Source: Celeribacter ethanolicus | Lineage (GTDB): Bacteria > Pseudomonadota > Alphaproteobacteria > Rhodobacterales > Rhodobacteraceae | Length of the DNA: 38,511 bases | Assembly: GCF_001550095.1 (NCBI RefSeq) | Contig: NZ_LRUC01000009.1 | Coordinates: forward strand, 1 to 38,511 | Reading direction: 5' to 3' | Shown: piece by piece, positions 8,153 to 16,463 of the stretch | Layout of the letters: every line of letters starts with the position of its first letter | How positions within the stretch are numbered: position 1 is the stretch's first letter | The notes under the pieces: generated by a model | The model's input: the letters and a program-made list of their open reading frames with translations, nothing else | Database searches by the model: none | Told to the model about the DNA's origin: nothing | Program-made: the position numbers and the translations under genes

Positions 8153-8394
8153 CGGGGCTGACCCTGTTCATTGTCCGAAGAACGCGTCTTGAGGCAATGA
8201 ATGGCCGGTTTTCTGACACGAGACGCCCGGAGCGTATCATCGAGCTTCATGCGCCAGCCCGACATTCCGATCAAAGTCGGAAGAGCCTGTCCAATGCTGG
8301 CTCAAAGACGGGGATCGCTTTCAACAGCAGCTCCGGTCACGGCTGGATAAAAGGCCTGTGACAGATCGCCATTCATATTGTCTGTTATGCAAAT

Positions 8395-8433
8395 GCGTTC
8401 CCCATAGTTGAGGAGCTCTCATATGGGAAACGC
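8395..8433. repeat. Imperfect inverted repeat
   Basis: GCGTTCCCCATA (from 8395) pairs with TATGGGAAACGC (to 8433) with one mismatch, around a centre containing GAGCTC. It sits in the convergent intergenic region and may be a transcription end structure. Confidence 0.45.
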
Positions 8434-8445
8434 ACTGATTTTGGG

Positions 8446-8469
8446 GCAATGAGCGATGTCGCTCATTGC
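8446..8469. terminator. Perfect palindrome after the dimethylglycine dehydrogenase gene
   Basis: GCAATGAGCGA (8446-8456) and TCGCTCATTGC (8459-8469) are perfect complements with a two-base centre. As RNA this forms a ten-pair stem with a four-base loop. It lies 17 bases past the stop of the minus-strand dehydrogenase gene. There is no proper T tract on either strand, so it is a weak terminator, an mRNA 3'-end stabiliser, or a protein-binding site. Confidence 0.5.
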
Positions 8470-8485
8470 TGTTTAAGGAAAGACC

Positions 8486-11047
8486 TTAGCTCCGTGGCTT
8501 GGTGTTTTCCGGGTCGTAGAGCGGCGCGTAGCCGACACCTGCAACCTCGACCGGGTAGGTCTCGTCGAGATAGGTGACGTTGAGCTTGCGGCCTACTTCA
8601 CAATACTCTTTCGGCAGGTAAGCCAGCGCGATGTTCTTGCCCACGCTCGGACCGTAAGCCACCGAAGAGGTGAAGGAACGGCGGCCAAGCTCGTCGATCA
8701 GCACCTCACCCGTTTCCGGGTCCATCACCGGCATGGTGGTGTTCGGGTAGCGTTTCACACCGTTCTTGTCGGTATGCTCCAGCATCACGAGGGTACAGAG
8801 CATCGCCGGCTGGTGTTCACGGGCACGGTATTCGAGATGTTTCTCTTTCCCGCAGAAGTCCGCTTCTTTCACCTTCGGACGCGACAGGTCAGCCTCGTAG
8901 AGGTTGTACATTGTGTTCAGATCGGCGTTTTGCAGGCGCAGGGATTTTTCCAGACGACGGGAGTTGGCGTAGGTCTCGACACCCACGGCCATCACGCCGG
9001 TCTCACGTAGCGCGTCCCAAACGGCGAGACCGTCCTCGTAGCGCATGTGAAGTTCCCAACCTTGCTCACCCACATAGGAAATGCGGAAGGCAGAGACTTT
9101 CTTGCCTGCGATCTCGATCGTCTTGATCGCCGCGAAGGGGAAGTTCTCTTTCTCCAGCATATCCGGATCGGCCACGACCTTTTTCAGGTTTTCGCGGGCG
9201 TTCGGACCCCAGATGCCGATGGTGGTGAAGTCTTCGGTCACATCCACGATGGTGACGTCGAGACCACGGTCCTCGGCCATGCGCTTCATGTACATGAGAT
9301 CGCGCGGACCGGCGTCGGCACCGTTCACCAGACGGCAGCGGTCTTCCATGCGGAACACCGTGAAGTCGGCGCGGACCATGCCTTCGTCATCGAGCATGTG
9401 GGTGTAGATCCCCTTGCCGATGTTGTTGTCGCCACCGATTTTCGCCGCACAGAGATATTCCATCAGCTCGACGTGATCGGGACCCGAGATGTCGGTCATG
9501 TGGAAGTGCGACAGGTTGATGATGCCGCAATCGGCGGACATCTCAAGCTGTTCAGCGTTGGACACGCGCCAGAAGTGACGGTTGTCCCATTCGGCTTCGC
9601 GCACCGGAACCTGATCGGCGTATTTCTCAAGGAGATGCTCGTTGGCGGCATAGCCGTGGGCCCGTTCCCAGCCACCGAGTTCCATGAAGTAGCCACCCAG
9701 CTCGACTTCGCGCTCATAGAAGGGCGAGCGACGCACGCCACGGCCTTTGGAGAAGGGCTCGCGCGGGTGGATCGGCGGGTTGTAGATCTTCTTCGCGGTT
9801 TCCCAGCAACGGTCGGCGATGAACTCTTCGGTTAGCGCGAAATCGTTGAAGCGGGCGTAGTCGATGCCGTGGTGGTCGACATCGGTGCGGCCCTTGGTCA
9901 TCCAGTCGGCGATGAGCTTGCCCATGCCGGGGCCGTCCTTGACCCAGATCGCGACCGCATACCACAACCCGCGCAGCTTGCGGCTTTCGCCCATGGACGG
10001 GCCACCGTCGGTGGTGGTTTGCAAGAGACCGTTGAACGAGTGACCTTCGTTGAAGCCCAGCTCCGCGAGGATCGGGGTCAGTTCCATGGCCTTCTCAAGC
10101 GGCTCGATCACGTCTTCCAGCACGAGGTCGCGCATTGACGGCCCGAGGCGGGCTTCGCCTTTCTCGAGAATGTCGCGCGGGTGCACCATGCGCGGCTCTT
10201 CTTCGTAGTAGTAGCCCCATTCGATCTGACCGCCCTCGGTGGTCGCAGGATCGCCGGTGTCGCGCAGATAGGCGGAGTTGCCCTGGTCGCGCAGCAGCGG
10301 ACGACCGATTTCGAGGCCGGTGCCAGCGAATTCATCATAGGGCCCGAAGAAGGTCAGCGGGTGGTCGACCGGCATGACCGGAAGGTCTTCGCCTGCCATT
10401 TCGGCGATCAGACGGCCCCAGAGACCGGCACAGACCACAACGTAATCGGCCATGATGGTGCCGCGGTGGGTTTTCACACCGGTGACACGACCGTTCTCGG
10501 ACAGAAGCTCCAGCGCCGGGGTGTTGGCGAAGACTTTGAGCTTGCCGGTTTTCTCGGCCTCATCCACCAGTTTGCCAGCAACGGTTTGCGACCGCGGCAC
10601 AACGAGACCGGCGTCCGGGTCCCACATGGCGGCCTGGATCTGATCTTCTTCGAGCAGCGGGAATTTCTCTTTGGCTTCGGCCGGTGTGATCATTTTCACA
10701 TTGGCACCGAAGGCGCGGGCGGAGTCGCAGCGGCGCTTCAGTTCGGTCAGACGGTCATCGTCGCCGACGCGGCAGACTTCAAGACCGCCGATGCGCGAAT
10801 AGTGACCCATCTTCTCGTAGAAATCCATCGAGTACAGGGTACTCCAGGTGGACAACAGATCGTGGCTCGTGGCGTAGCAGAAGTCCGACGCGTGGCCGGT
10901 GGAGCCGATGTCGGTGGGGACGGCGGATTTGTCGATGCCGACAATATCGTCCCATCCGTTTTCGATGAGGTGGTGCGCCACGGAGGCGCCGACGATACCG
11001 CCGAGACCGACGATGACGACTTTGGCCCTGCTGGGGAACGAAGACAT
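8486..11047 (-). CDS. dmgdh: Dimethylglycine dehydrogenase-like flavoprotein (FAD oxidoreductase + GcvT domain)
   Basis: This 853-residue enzyme should oxidise N,N-dimethylglycine to sarcosine, passing the methyl group to tetrahydrofolate. The N-terminal half is a DAO-type FAD domain with GLGGIVG at residues 14-20 and GSTGHASDF around 48-56. His52 aligns with the covalent FAD histidine of mammalian DMGDH, although the usual Trp before it is Gly here. The C-terminal half, from about 440, is an aminomethyltransferase (GcvT) fold, with MLDDEGMVRADFTV and ISYVGEQGWELHM. The start at ATG 11047 follows AAGGA at nine bases; a TTG 9 bases upstream is less likely. It is last in the etfB-etfA-purU-folD operon, which supplies an electron acceptor and folate enzymes. 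Sarcosine dehydrogenase is the alternative, but soxBDAG already covers sarcosine. Confidence 0.85.
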   Translation of the reverse strand: MSSFPSRAKVVIVGLGGIVGASVAHHLIENGWDDIVGIDKSAVPTDIGSTGHASDFCYATSHDLLSTWSTLYSMDFYEKMGHYSRIGGLEVCRVGDDDRLTELKRRCDSARAFGANVKMITPAEAKEKFPLLEEDQIQAAMWDPDAGLVVPRSQTVAGKLVDEAEKTGKLKVFANTPALELLSENGRVTGVKTHRGTIMADYVVVCAGLWGRLIAEMAGEDLPVMPVDHPLTFFGPYDEFAGTGLEIGRPLLRDQGNSAYLRDTGDPATTEGGQIEWGYYYEEEPRMVHPRDILEKGEARLGPSMRDLVLEDVIEPLEKAMELTPILAELGFNEGHSFNGLLQTTTDGGPSMGESRKLRGLWYAVAIWVKDGPGMGKLIADWMTKGRTDVDHHGIDYARFNDFALTEEFIADRCWETAKKIYNPPIHPREPFSKGRGVRRSPFYEREVELGGYFMELGGWERAHGYAANEHLLEKYADQVPVREAEWDNRHFWRVSNAEQLEMSADCGIINLSHFHMTDISGPDHVELMEYLCAAKIGGDNNIGKGIYTHMLDDEGMVRADFTVFRMEDRCRLVNGADAGPRDLMYMKRMAEDRGLDVTIVDVTEDFTTIGIWGPNARENLKKVVADPDMLEKENFPFAAIKTIEIAGKKVSAFRISYVGEQGWELHMRYEDGLAVWDALRETGVMAVGVETYANSRRLEKSLRLQNADLNTMYNLYEADLSRPKVKEADFCGKEKHLEYRAREHQPAMLCTLVMLEHTDKNGVKRYPNTTMPVMDPETGEVLIDELGRRSFTSSVAYGPSVGKNIALAYLPKEYCEVGRKLNVTYLDETYPVEVAGVGYAPLYDPENTKPRS

Positions 11048-11146
11048 ATCTCTCAATCCTTCTTTTCGAGGTGTTTGTCTGTGGAGGGCGCGGGGAGGGC
11101 GCGCCGGGAAGTCCGGGGAAAATGGTCGGCCCCGAAACCGACAACA

Positions 11147-11177
11147 GCCGCGCGGAGGAAAGTGTCCCCCGCGCGGC
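11147..11177 (-). other. Intercistronic stem-loop between folD and the dehydrogenase gene
   Basis: GCCGCGCGG (11147-11155) and CCGCGCGGC (11169-11177) form a nine-pair GC stem around a 13-base loop in the 166-base folD-dehydrogenase gap. No T tract follows on the minus strand. It may protect or process the operon mRNA. Confidence 0.5.
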
Positions 11178-11213
11178 CGGAATGCGAACCGTCAGACATC
11201 TGGCGGTGTGGTG

Positions 11214-12101
11214 TCATGCACCCAGCTCCGGCACGTCGTAGCCTTTGCGCCGGTATGCGGCGATCAACGTGTTGTGCATCAGCGTCATGATGGTCATCGG
11301 ACCGACGCCGCCGGGAACCGGCGTGATGGCGCGGGCGCGGGTGGCCGCAGAGGCAAAATCGACATCGCCCACGAGGTGCTTTTCGCCGTCGCGGATGACG
11401 CGGCTGGTGCCCACGTCGATCACGGTGGCGCCTTCTTTGATCCACTCGCCCTTGATCATTTCGGCCTGACCGACGGCGGCCACGACGATGTCCGCCTTGC
11501 CGACTTTCTCCGGCAGATCCGCCGTGCGCGAATGCGCCATGGTGACGGTGCAGTTTTCAGCGAGCAGAAGCTGTGCCATCGGTTTGCCGACCAAAATCGA
11601 CCGGCCCACGACAATGGCGTCGAGACCCGAGAGAGACCCGAGCTGATCTTTCAAAAGCATCAGGCAGCCGAGCGGCGTGCAGGACACCAGCCCCGGAAGA
11701 CCGGAGGTCAGATAGCCCGCGCTCAGCGGGTGCAGCCCGTCGACGTCCTTGGCGGGGTCAATGGCTTCGATCACCTGAAGGCTGTCGAGGTGACGGGGCA
11801 GGGGCAATTGGACGAGGATGCCGTCCACGGTCTCGTCGGCATTGAGTTGCGCGACAAGGTCCATGAGCGTCTCTTGCGTCGTGTCTTCGGGCAGCGTGTG
11901 CTCAAAGCTCTCCATGCCCAGCTTGCGGGCCATGCGGCCTTTCGAGCGGACATAGATTTCGCTGGCCGGATCGGAGCCCACCAGCACCACGGCCAGACCA
12001 GGCGCGCGGCCCGCCTTTTCCGTGAAGGTGGCGGCTTTCTCCGCGATCCGATCCCCGAGCCCGGCAGCAAAGGCTTTTCCGTCGATGATTTGTGCGGTCA
12101 T
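11214..12101 (-). CDS. folD: Bifunctional methylenetetrahydrofolate dehydrogenase/methenyltetrahydrofolate cyclohydrolase
   Basis: This 295-residue FolD interconverts 5,10-methylene-THF, 5,10-methenyl-THF and 10-formyl-THF in the cytosol. The catalytic region [10 protein letters not shown] places Tyr50 and Lys54, followed by [10 protein letters not shown] and [12 protein letters not shown] for folate binding, and [16 protein letters not shown] for the NADP site. [17 protein letters not shown] is the C-terminal family signature. A perfect AAGGAGG lies at 12109-12115 before the ATG at 12101. Its position between purU and dimethylglycine dehydrogenase indicates a role in draining methylene-THF made by demethylation. 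This may be a second, catabolic copy of folD in the genome, which cannot be checked here. Confidence 0.95.
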   Translation of the reverse strand: MTAQIIDGKAFAAGLGDRIAEKAATFTEKAGRAPGLAVVLVGSDPASEIYVRSKGRMARKLGMESFEHTLPEDTTQETLMDLVAQLNADETVDGILVQLPLPRHLDSLQVIEAIDPAKDVDGLHPLSAGYLTSGLPGLVSCTPLGCLMLLKDQLGSLSGLDAIVVGRSILVGKPMAQLLLAENCTVTMAHSRTADLPEKVGKADIVVAAVGQAEMIKGEWIKEGATVIDVGTSRVIRDGEKHLVGDVDFASAATRARAITPVPGGVGPMTIMTLMHNTLIAAYRRKGYDVPELGA

Positions 12102-12110
12102 GAACGTACC

Positions 12111-12150
12111 TCCTTGAAAAGCGAAAAGGGGGACCGGATGACCGGTCCCC
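12111..12150 (-). terminator. Terminator-like hairpin between purU and folD
   Basis: On the minus strand GGGGACCGG and CCGGTCCCC (12129-12150) form a nine-pair stem with a four-base loop, followed by a T-rich run (TTTTCGCTTTT). It sits just before the strong folD ribosome binding site. It probably attenuates transcription into folD and the dehydrogenase gene, or it ends an etfBA-purU message. Confidence 0.65.
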
Positions 12151-12163
12151 TCCCGGACAGGGA

Positions 12164-13021
12164 TTACGGATGGAAGACCACGGTGCGGTGGTCGTTCAGC
12201 ATGACGCGGCCTTCGAGGTGATATTTCACTGCACGGGCCAGAACGCGGGATTCGATGTCGCGACCGGTGGCCACGAAATCCTCTGCCGACATGGAGTGGG
12301 TGACGCGCTCGGTTTCCTGCTCGATGATCGGGCCTTCGTCGAGATCCGGCGTCACATAGTGCGCGGTGGCCCCGATGAGTTTCACGCCGCGATCATAAGC
12401 CTGGTGATAGGGCTTGGCGCCTTTGAAAGACGGCAGGAAGGAGTGGTGGATGTTGATAATCATGCCGAAAAGCTGGGTCGACAGCTCGTTGGAGATCACC
12501 TGCATGTAGCGGGCGAGGATCACCAGCTCGGCACCGGTTTCCTGAACCAGAGCGGCGAGTTTCTCTTCCTGCTCGGCCTTGTTTTCCTTGTTCACCGGCC
12601 AGCAGTGGAACGGGATGCCTTCCTGATCGGCGACTTTGCGGGCGTCTTCGTGGTTCGACACGATGGCCACCACTTCGGCGTCGAGCCAGCCGGTTTTAAT
12701 CTGGTAGAGAAGGTGCAGCATGGCGTGGTCGAATTTCGACACCATGATGATGATCTTCGGCTTGCGGGTCTCGTCCTCGACCTTGAGCTTGAGGCTGAAG
12801 CGATCGACGGAGGGTTTCAGGGCCAGTTCGATGGCATCCTTGGTCAGTTCTTCCGGGAAGAGGCAGGACATACGCAGGAAGAACTTGTTCGTCTTGCGGT
12901 CCCAGAACTGGTTTGATTCGGCGATGTTTGCGCCGCGCGAGGCCATGGCGGTGGTGACAGCGGCCACGATGCCCGGCTGGTCGTCACAGGCGATGCGCAG
13001 GGTGTAGGAATTGGAGCTCAT
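12164..13021 (-). CDS. purU: Formyltetrahydrofolate deformylase
   Basis: This 285-residue PurU hydrolyses 10-formyl-THF to formate and free THF, regenerating folate for further demethylation. An N-terminal ACT domain (about residues 7-85, [14 protein letters not shown]) is followed by a formyltransferase domain. Catalytic residues are visible in [12 protein letters not shown] (Asn190, His192) and in [10 protein letters not shown] (Asp228). I place the start at ATG 13021 because a purine-rich ACGGAAC precedes it and the family begins near here; an in-frame ATG at 13039 lacks a binding site. It lies 38 bases after etfA in the same operon. Together with FolD it forms the formate-releasing branch for methylene-THF. 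Confidence 0.95.
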   Translation of the reverse strand: MSSNSYTLRIACDDQPGIVAAVTTAMASRGANIAESNQFWDRKTNKFFLRMSCLFPEELTKDAIELALKPSVDRFSLKLKVEDETRKPKIIIMVSKFDHAMLHLLYQIKTGWLDAEVVAIVSNHEDARKVADQEGIPFHCWPVNKENKAEQEEKLAALVQETGAELVILARYMQVISNELSTQLFGMIINIHHSFLPSFKGAKPYHQAYDRGVKLIGATAHYVTPDLDEGPIIEQETERVTHSMSAEDFVATGRDIESRVLARAVKYHLEGRVMLNDHRTVVFHP

Positions 13022-13059
13022 GGGTTTGGTTCCGTTCATAAATGTCTGATGGGTGAGCG

Positions 13060-13992
13060 TCAGAGTTGACGTTCAAGCTCAGGCACGATCTCGAAGAGAT
13101 CGCCAACGATGCCGTAATCGGCCACCTGGAAGATCGGCGCATCGCCATCGGTGTTGATCGCAACGATGATTTTGCTGTCCTTCATCCCGGCAAGGTGCTG
13201 GATCGCCCCGGAGATGCCGCAGGCAATGTAAAGGTCCGGCGCTACGACTTTACCGGTCTGACCGACCTGAAGATCGTTGGCGGCATAGCCCGCATCCACA
13301 GCGGCACGCGATGCGCCGACAGCGGCACCGAGTTTGTCTGCGAGCGGCGTGATGACCTCGTTGAACTTCTCGTTGGAGCCGAGCGCACGGCCACCGGAGA
13401 CGATGATTTTCGCGGAGGTCAGTTCGGGGCGTTCGCTCTCGGAGAGGATGTTCTGCACAAAGCTGGACAGATCGCTGCCCTCGCTCGGCGCGTCCACGGA
13501 AGAAACCGTTGCGGAGCCACCTTCACCGGCGGCGGCGAAACCGGCGGTGCGGACGGTGAGGACCTTGGTTGCGTCGGTGGCTTGCACCACTTCGATGGCG
13601 TTGCCCGCATAGATTGGACGTTTGAACGTGTCGGCGGAGACCACTTCGATCACCTCGGAGACCTGCATCACGTCCAGAAGCGCGGCCACGCGCGGCAGCA
13701 CGTTTTTGCCGGTCGTGGTGGCAGGGGCCAGAATGGTGTCGTAGTCGCCTGCGAGCGAAACGATAAGCGCTGCGGAGGCTTCGGCGAGACGCTCGGTCAG
13801 TGCATCGCTTTCGGCCAAAATCACCTTGCGCACACCGGCCAGTTTGGCGGCGGCGTCCGCGGCGGCAGAGGCGTCCTTGCCCGCGATCAGGATGTCGACG
13901 TCGCCGCCGATTTGAGACGCTGCGGTCAGAGCCTTGGCGGTCTGATCGGACAGGGTCGCGTTGTCATGTTCTGCAAAAAGAAGAATAGCCAT
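13060..13992 (-). CDS. etfA: Electron transfer flavoprotein alpha subunit
   Basis: This 310-residue FAD-binding alpha subunit of ETF carries electrons from acyl-CoA-type and methylamine-type dehydrogenases to ETF:quinone oxidoreductase. The N-terminal domain begins [14 protein letters not shown]. The C-terminal FAD domain contains [51 protein letters not shown] and [17 protein letters not shown], all family signatures. The gene follows etfB by 18 bases with AGGGA before its start. Mammalian dimethylglycine dehydrogenase is known to use ETF as acceptor, so co-transcription with the dehydrogenase here fits a dedicated partner. It may also be the cell's general ETF. Confidence 0.96.
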   Translation of the reverse strand: MAILLFAEHDNATLSDQTAKALTAASQIGGDVDILIAGKDASAAADAAAKLAGVRKVILAESDALTERLAEASAALIVSLAGDYDTILAPATTTGKNVLPRVAALLDVMQVSEVIEVVSADTFKRPIYAGNAIEVVQATDATKVLTVRTAGFAAAGEGGSATVSSVDAPSEGSDLSSFVQNILSESERPELTSAKIIVSGGRALGSNEKFNEVITPLADKLGAAVGASRAAVDAGYAANDLQVGQTGKVVAPDLYIACGISGAIQHLAGMKDSKIIVAINTDGDAPIFQVADYGIVGDLFEIVPELERQL

Positions 13993-14010
13993 ATGTTCAG
14001 GTCCCTACGC

Positions 14011-14760
14011 TCAGATGACGCCAGCTTCGTTTTTGAGCTTTTCGATCAGCTCGGCGGGGGAGGCGACTTTGATCCCGGCCTCACGCTGTGCGGGTTCTTC
14101 GACACGCAGCACATTGAGGCGGTTTTCGACCGTCACGCCGTAATCGGCGGGGGTCTTTTGATCGAGCGGCTTTTTCTTGGCCTTCATGATGTTCGGCAAA
14201 GAGGCATAGCGCGGCTCGTTGAGACGCAGATCGGCGGTGACCACGGCGGGGAGTTTGATCTCGATGGCTTGCAGGCCACCGTCCACTTCACGGGTGACTT
14301 TCGCGGAGCCGTCGCCAAGCTCGACCTCGGAGGCAAAGGTGCCTTGCGACCAGCCCAGCAGAGCGGAGAGCATCTGACCGGTCTGGTTGGCGTCGTCGTC
14401 GATGGCCTGTTTACCGAGGATCACGAGACCGGCCTCTTCCTCGGTGGCAACGCCTTTGAGAAGCTTGGCCACGGTCAGCGGCTCGGTGGTGCCGTCAACG
14501 GTGATGAGAATGGCGCGGTCGGCGCCCATGGCGAGCGCGGTACGCAGAACGTCTTGCGCCTGAGCCGGGCCCACGGAGACGGCGATGACTTCATCGGCCT
14601 TGCCCGCTTCTTTCAGACGCACGGCTTCTTCGACGGCAATCTCGTCGAAGGGGTTCATGGACATTTTGACGTTGGCGAGTTCGACACCGGAATTGTCCGC
14701 TTTCACACGGATTTTCACGTTGTAATCGACCACCCGCTTTACAGGAACGAGTACTTTCAT
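14011..14760 (-). CDS. etfB: Electron transfer flavoprotein beta subunit
   Basis: This 249-residue beta subunit pairs with EtfA. The start [19 protein letters not shown] at 14760 matches the family N-terminus and is preceded by GAGGG; an upstream in-frame ATG at 14847 would add a GC-rich, unconserved leader. The central [26 protein letters not shown] and the signature [38 protein letters not shown] region (around residues 170-205) are clear, although I name only its family. It is the first gene of the minus-strand operon ending in dimethylglycine dehydrogenase. Its promoter shares the 14761-15163 region with the divergent GbdR-like regulator gene. Confidence 0.96.
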   Translation of the reverse strand: MKVLVPVKRVVDYNVKIRVKADNSGVELANVKMSMNPFDEIAVEEAVRLKEAGKADEVIAVSVGPAQAQDVLRTALAMGADRAILITVDGTTEPLTVAKLLKGVATEEEAGLVILGKQAIDDDANQTGQMLSALLGWSQGTFASEVELGDGSAKVTREVDGGLQAIEIKLPAVVTADLRLNEPRYASLPNIMKAKKKPLDQKTPADYGVTVENRLNVLRVEEPAQREAGIKVASPAELIEKLKNEAGVI

Positions 14761-15163
14761 TTTTCCCTCTCTGTCGGCCCGAAATCGTGAGGTTCCGGGG
14801 CGGCCCCGCTCCGAGGCCTTTGCATTATTTCCAAGATGAGGGAGCAAGGTGCCGAAGCGATGCTCCCGATGGCGTTCCCGGTCCAGCCAGGTTTACCTTC
14901 AGGTTTCCGGGAACTGACGGTTACAAGGAACGCGGGGAGACGGCGGAGTGCGCGAACGTTCGACATGATTGCCACGGGGTGGCTGTTCGCGATCCTGTCG
15001 ACCCCATGTCCCCGACGCAAAGGTCGTTTTTCGTCAGAAAGACCGGATAACTGATCGTGCAAAACAAGATGGCGACTATTTGCGTCGAAAAATAGAACGA
15101 TTGCGTCAAAGCGAGATGATTGCTACGACAAGATCATGGGATTTCCTGTTTGGAGGGACACAG
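14761..15163. promoter_or_regulatory. Divergent promoter region of the etf operon and the gbdR-like gene
   Basis: This 403-base gene-free region lies between two divergent transcription units. It holds three copies of TTGCGTC: on the minus strand at 15014-15020 and on the plus strand at 15080-15086 and 15101-15107. The two plus-strand copies are the strongest operator candidates in the window. No further gene is supported. Confidence 0.7.
15079..15107 (+). promoter_or_regulatory. Candidate AraC-family operator: TTGCGTC direct repeat, 21-bp spacing
   Basis: TTGCGTC occurs at 15080-15086 and again at 15101-15107, start-to-start 21 bp (two helical turns). This is the geometry by which the two HTH motifs of each of two AraC-family subunits bind one DNA face. 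It lies 57-85 bases upstream of the GbdR-like start codon, suggesting autoregulation or activation of the divergent etf operon. Confidence 0.55.
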
Positions 15164-16246
15164 ATGACGACTCCTTCTTTCCGAGATGCCTCTGGCCAGG
15201 ACGCAACGGGGGTGCAACGCACGACGACATCGTTGCGGGCGCAAAAGTCGCGTGCCGAAGGGCCGCGTCTGTCGGTGGGTTTTATCCTGGCGCGCCGGTT
15301 CACGCTCTGTGCCTTTGCCAATTTCGTCGACGTTCTGCGTCTGGCGGCGGACGAGGGCGACCGCAGCCGACCGATTCTCTGCGACTGGACCGTTCTGTCC
15401 GATACGATGGACCCGGTCGCCTCCAGCAGCGGGATCACGGTGCAGCCCAAGGAGCGCCTCGGAGACCCCCGACGGTTCGACTATATTGTCGTTGTGGGCG
15501 GGTTGATGGATGAGACGCCGTCTTTGAGCCAGGCCTATCACCGTTTCCTGCATCAGGCCGCCGAGGCCAATATTCCGCTGATCGGGATCTGTACCGGGGC
15601 GTTCTTCTTGCACCAGGCCGGGTTGCTCAACGGATACCGGTGCTGTGTGAGCTGGTTCCACCATTCCGATTTTCTCGAACAGTTCGAGGGGTTGAACCCG
15701 GTTGCAGACCAGATCTTCGTGGTGGACCGGGATCGGTTGACATGTTCAGGCGGTGCGAGTTCGGCGCATCTGGCGGCCTATCTGGTCGACAAGCATGTGG
15801 GGCGGGCGCAGGCGAGCAAAAGCCTGCACATCATGATCATCGACGATGCGCTTCAGGCCGACAAACCTCAGCCGGGCTTGCCGCTCGATCTCAAGACGCA
15901 GGACCCGATCGTGCAGCGCGCGCTTCTGTTGATGCAGCAAAACATCGACACGCCGATTTCGGTACAGGACATTGCGCAGCGCATGGGCAACAGCAAACGG
16001 CAGATCGAGCGGCACTTCCGGCTGGCGCTCAACACATCTCCGCAGGCGGCTTTCCTCGATATGCGGCTCGATTTTGCAAAGCACCTCGTCGAAAAGACGC
16101 AAAAGTCCGTCGCTCAGATCGCCGTCGACTGTGGTTTTTGTGATTCTTCGCATCTCAGTCGCATGTTTCGGCGCAGATATGGGGTGACGCCGCAGTCTTT
16201 CCGGCAGACGACATACACGGATGTTTCCAACGCGCCTTCAAATTGA
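15164..16246 (+). CDS. gbdR: GlxA-type AraC-family transcriptional activator, GbdR-like
   Basis: This 360-residue protein joins an N-terminal DJ-1/PfpI-like (glutamine amidotransferase-like) sensor domain to a C-terminal AraC DNA-binding domain. The sensor contains LSVGFILARRFTL, IPLIGICTGAFFLHQAGLL and RLTCSGGASSAHLAA. The two HTH units lie at about residues 260-350, with ISVQDIAQRMGNSKRQIERHF and SVAQIAVDCGFCDSSHLSRMFRRRYG. This is the build of Pseudomonas GbdR (367 residues), which activates betaine and sarcosine genes in response to glycine betaine and dimethylglycine. The start at ATG 15164 has GGAGGG six bases before it; the frame continues upstream without a start of equal quality. Its central place, divergent from the etf/DMGDH operon, supports the role. 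GbdR function is inferred. Confidence 0.85.
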   Translation: MTTPSFRDASGQDATGVQRTTTSLRAQKSRAEGPRLSVGFILARRFTLCAFANFVDVLRLAADEGDRSRPILCDWTVLSDTMDPVASSSGITVQPKERLGDPRRFDYIVVVGGLMDETPSLSQAYHRFLHQAAEANIPLIGICTGAFFLHQAGLLNGYRCCVSWFHHSDFLEQFEGLNPVADQIFVVDRDRLTCSGGASSAHLAAYLVDKHVGRAQASKSLHIMIIDDALQADKPQPGLPLDLKTQDPIVQRALLLMQQNIDTPISVQDIAQRMGNSKRQIERHFRLALNTSPQAAFLDMRLDFAKHLVEKTQKSVAQIAVDCGFCDSSHLSRMFRRRYGVTPQSFRQTTYTDVSNAPSN

Positions 16247-16463
16247 GCGTAAAATCGGTATAAACTAACAAGGATGCACATATTTGCGTCGCAAACGTGA
16301 CGGCGAAGGAAGGCGTCTTTGGGTTTGGCGTAATTATTCCTTTTGTTCGACGCATTCATTCTGCCTGTGAATTTTCCCTCTACAGATACTTATTCAAATT
16401 TCTGCCGATATGCGTGGGGCAGGTCGGCTCAACAATAAATAAAACTCGGGGAGAGTTTGGGTC
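16247..16463 (+). promoter_or_regulatory. Promoter region of the ABC importer operon with a TTTGCG-T-CGCAAA palindrome
   Basis: This 217-base AT-richer gap follows the regulator gene and precedes the ABC operon. It contains a perfect 6-1-6 palindrome, TTTGCG (16283-16288), T, CGCAAA (16290-16295). Its core is the same TTTGCGTC found upstream of the regulator. The ribosome binding site GGGGAG lies at 16448-16453. Confidence 0.55.

Larger units (their letters stand above)
8153..8485. other. Convergent intergenic region, no gene seen
   Basis: This 333-base stretch separates the 3' ends of two convergent operons. I recognise no protein or RNA gene. It does hold two adjacent inverted repeats near its right end (8395-8433 and 8446-8469), described separately. 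Confidence 0.5.

Noticed and set aside
8153-8394. A possible transposase or integrase remnant in the convergent intergenic region.
   Set aside because: No frame gave a recognisable transposase motif, and no terminal repeats or target duplications were seen.
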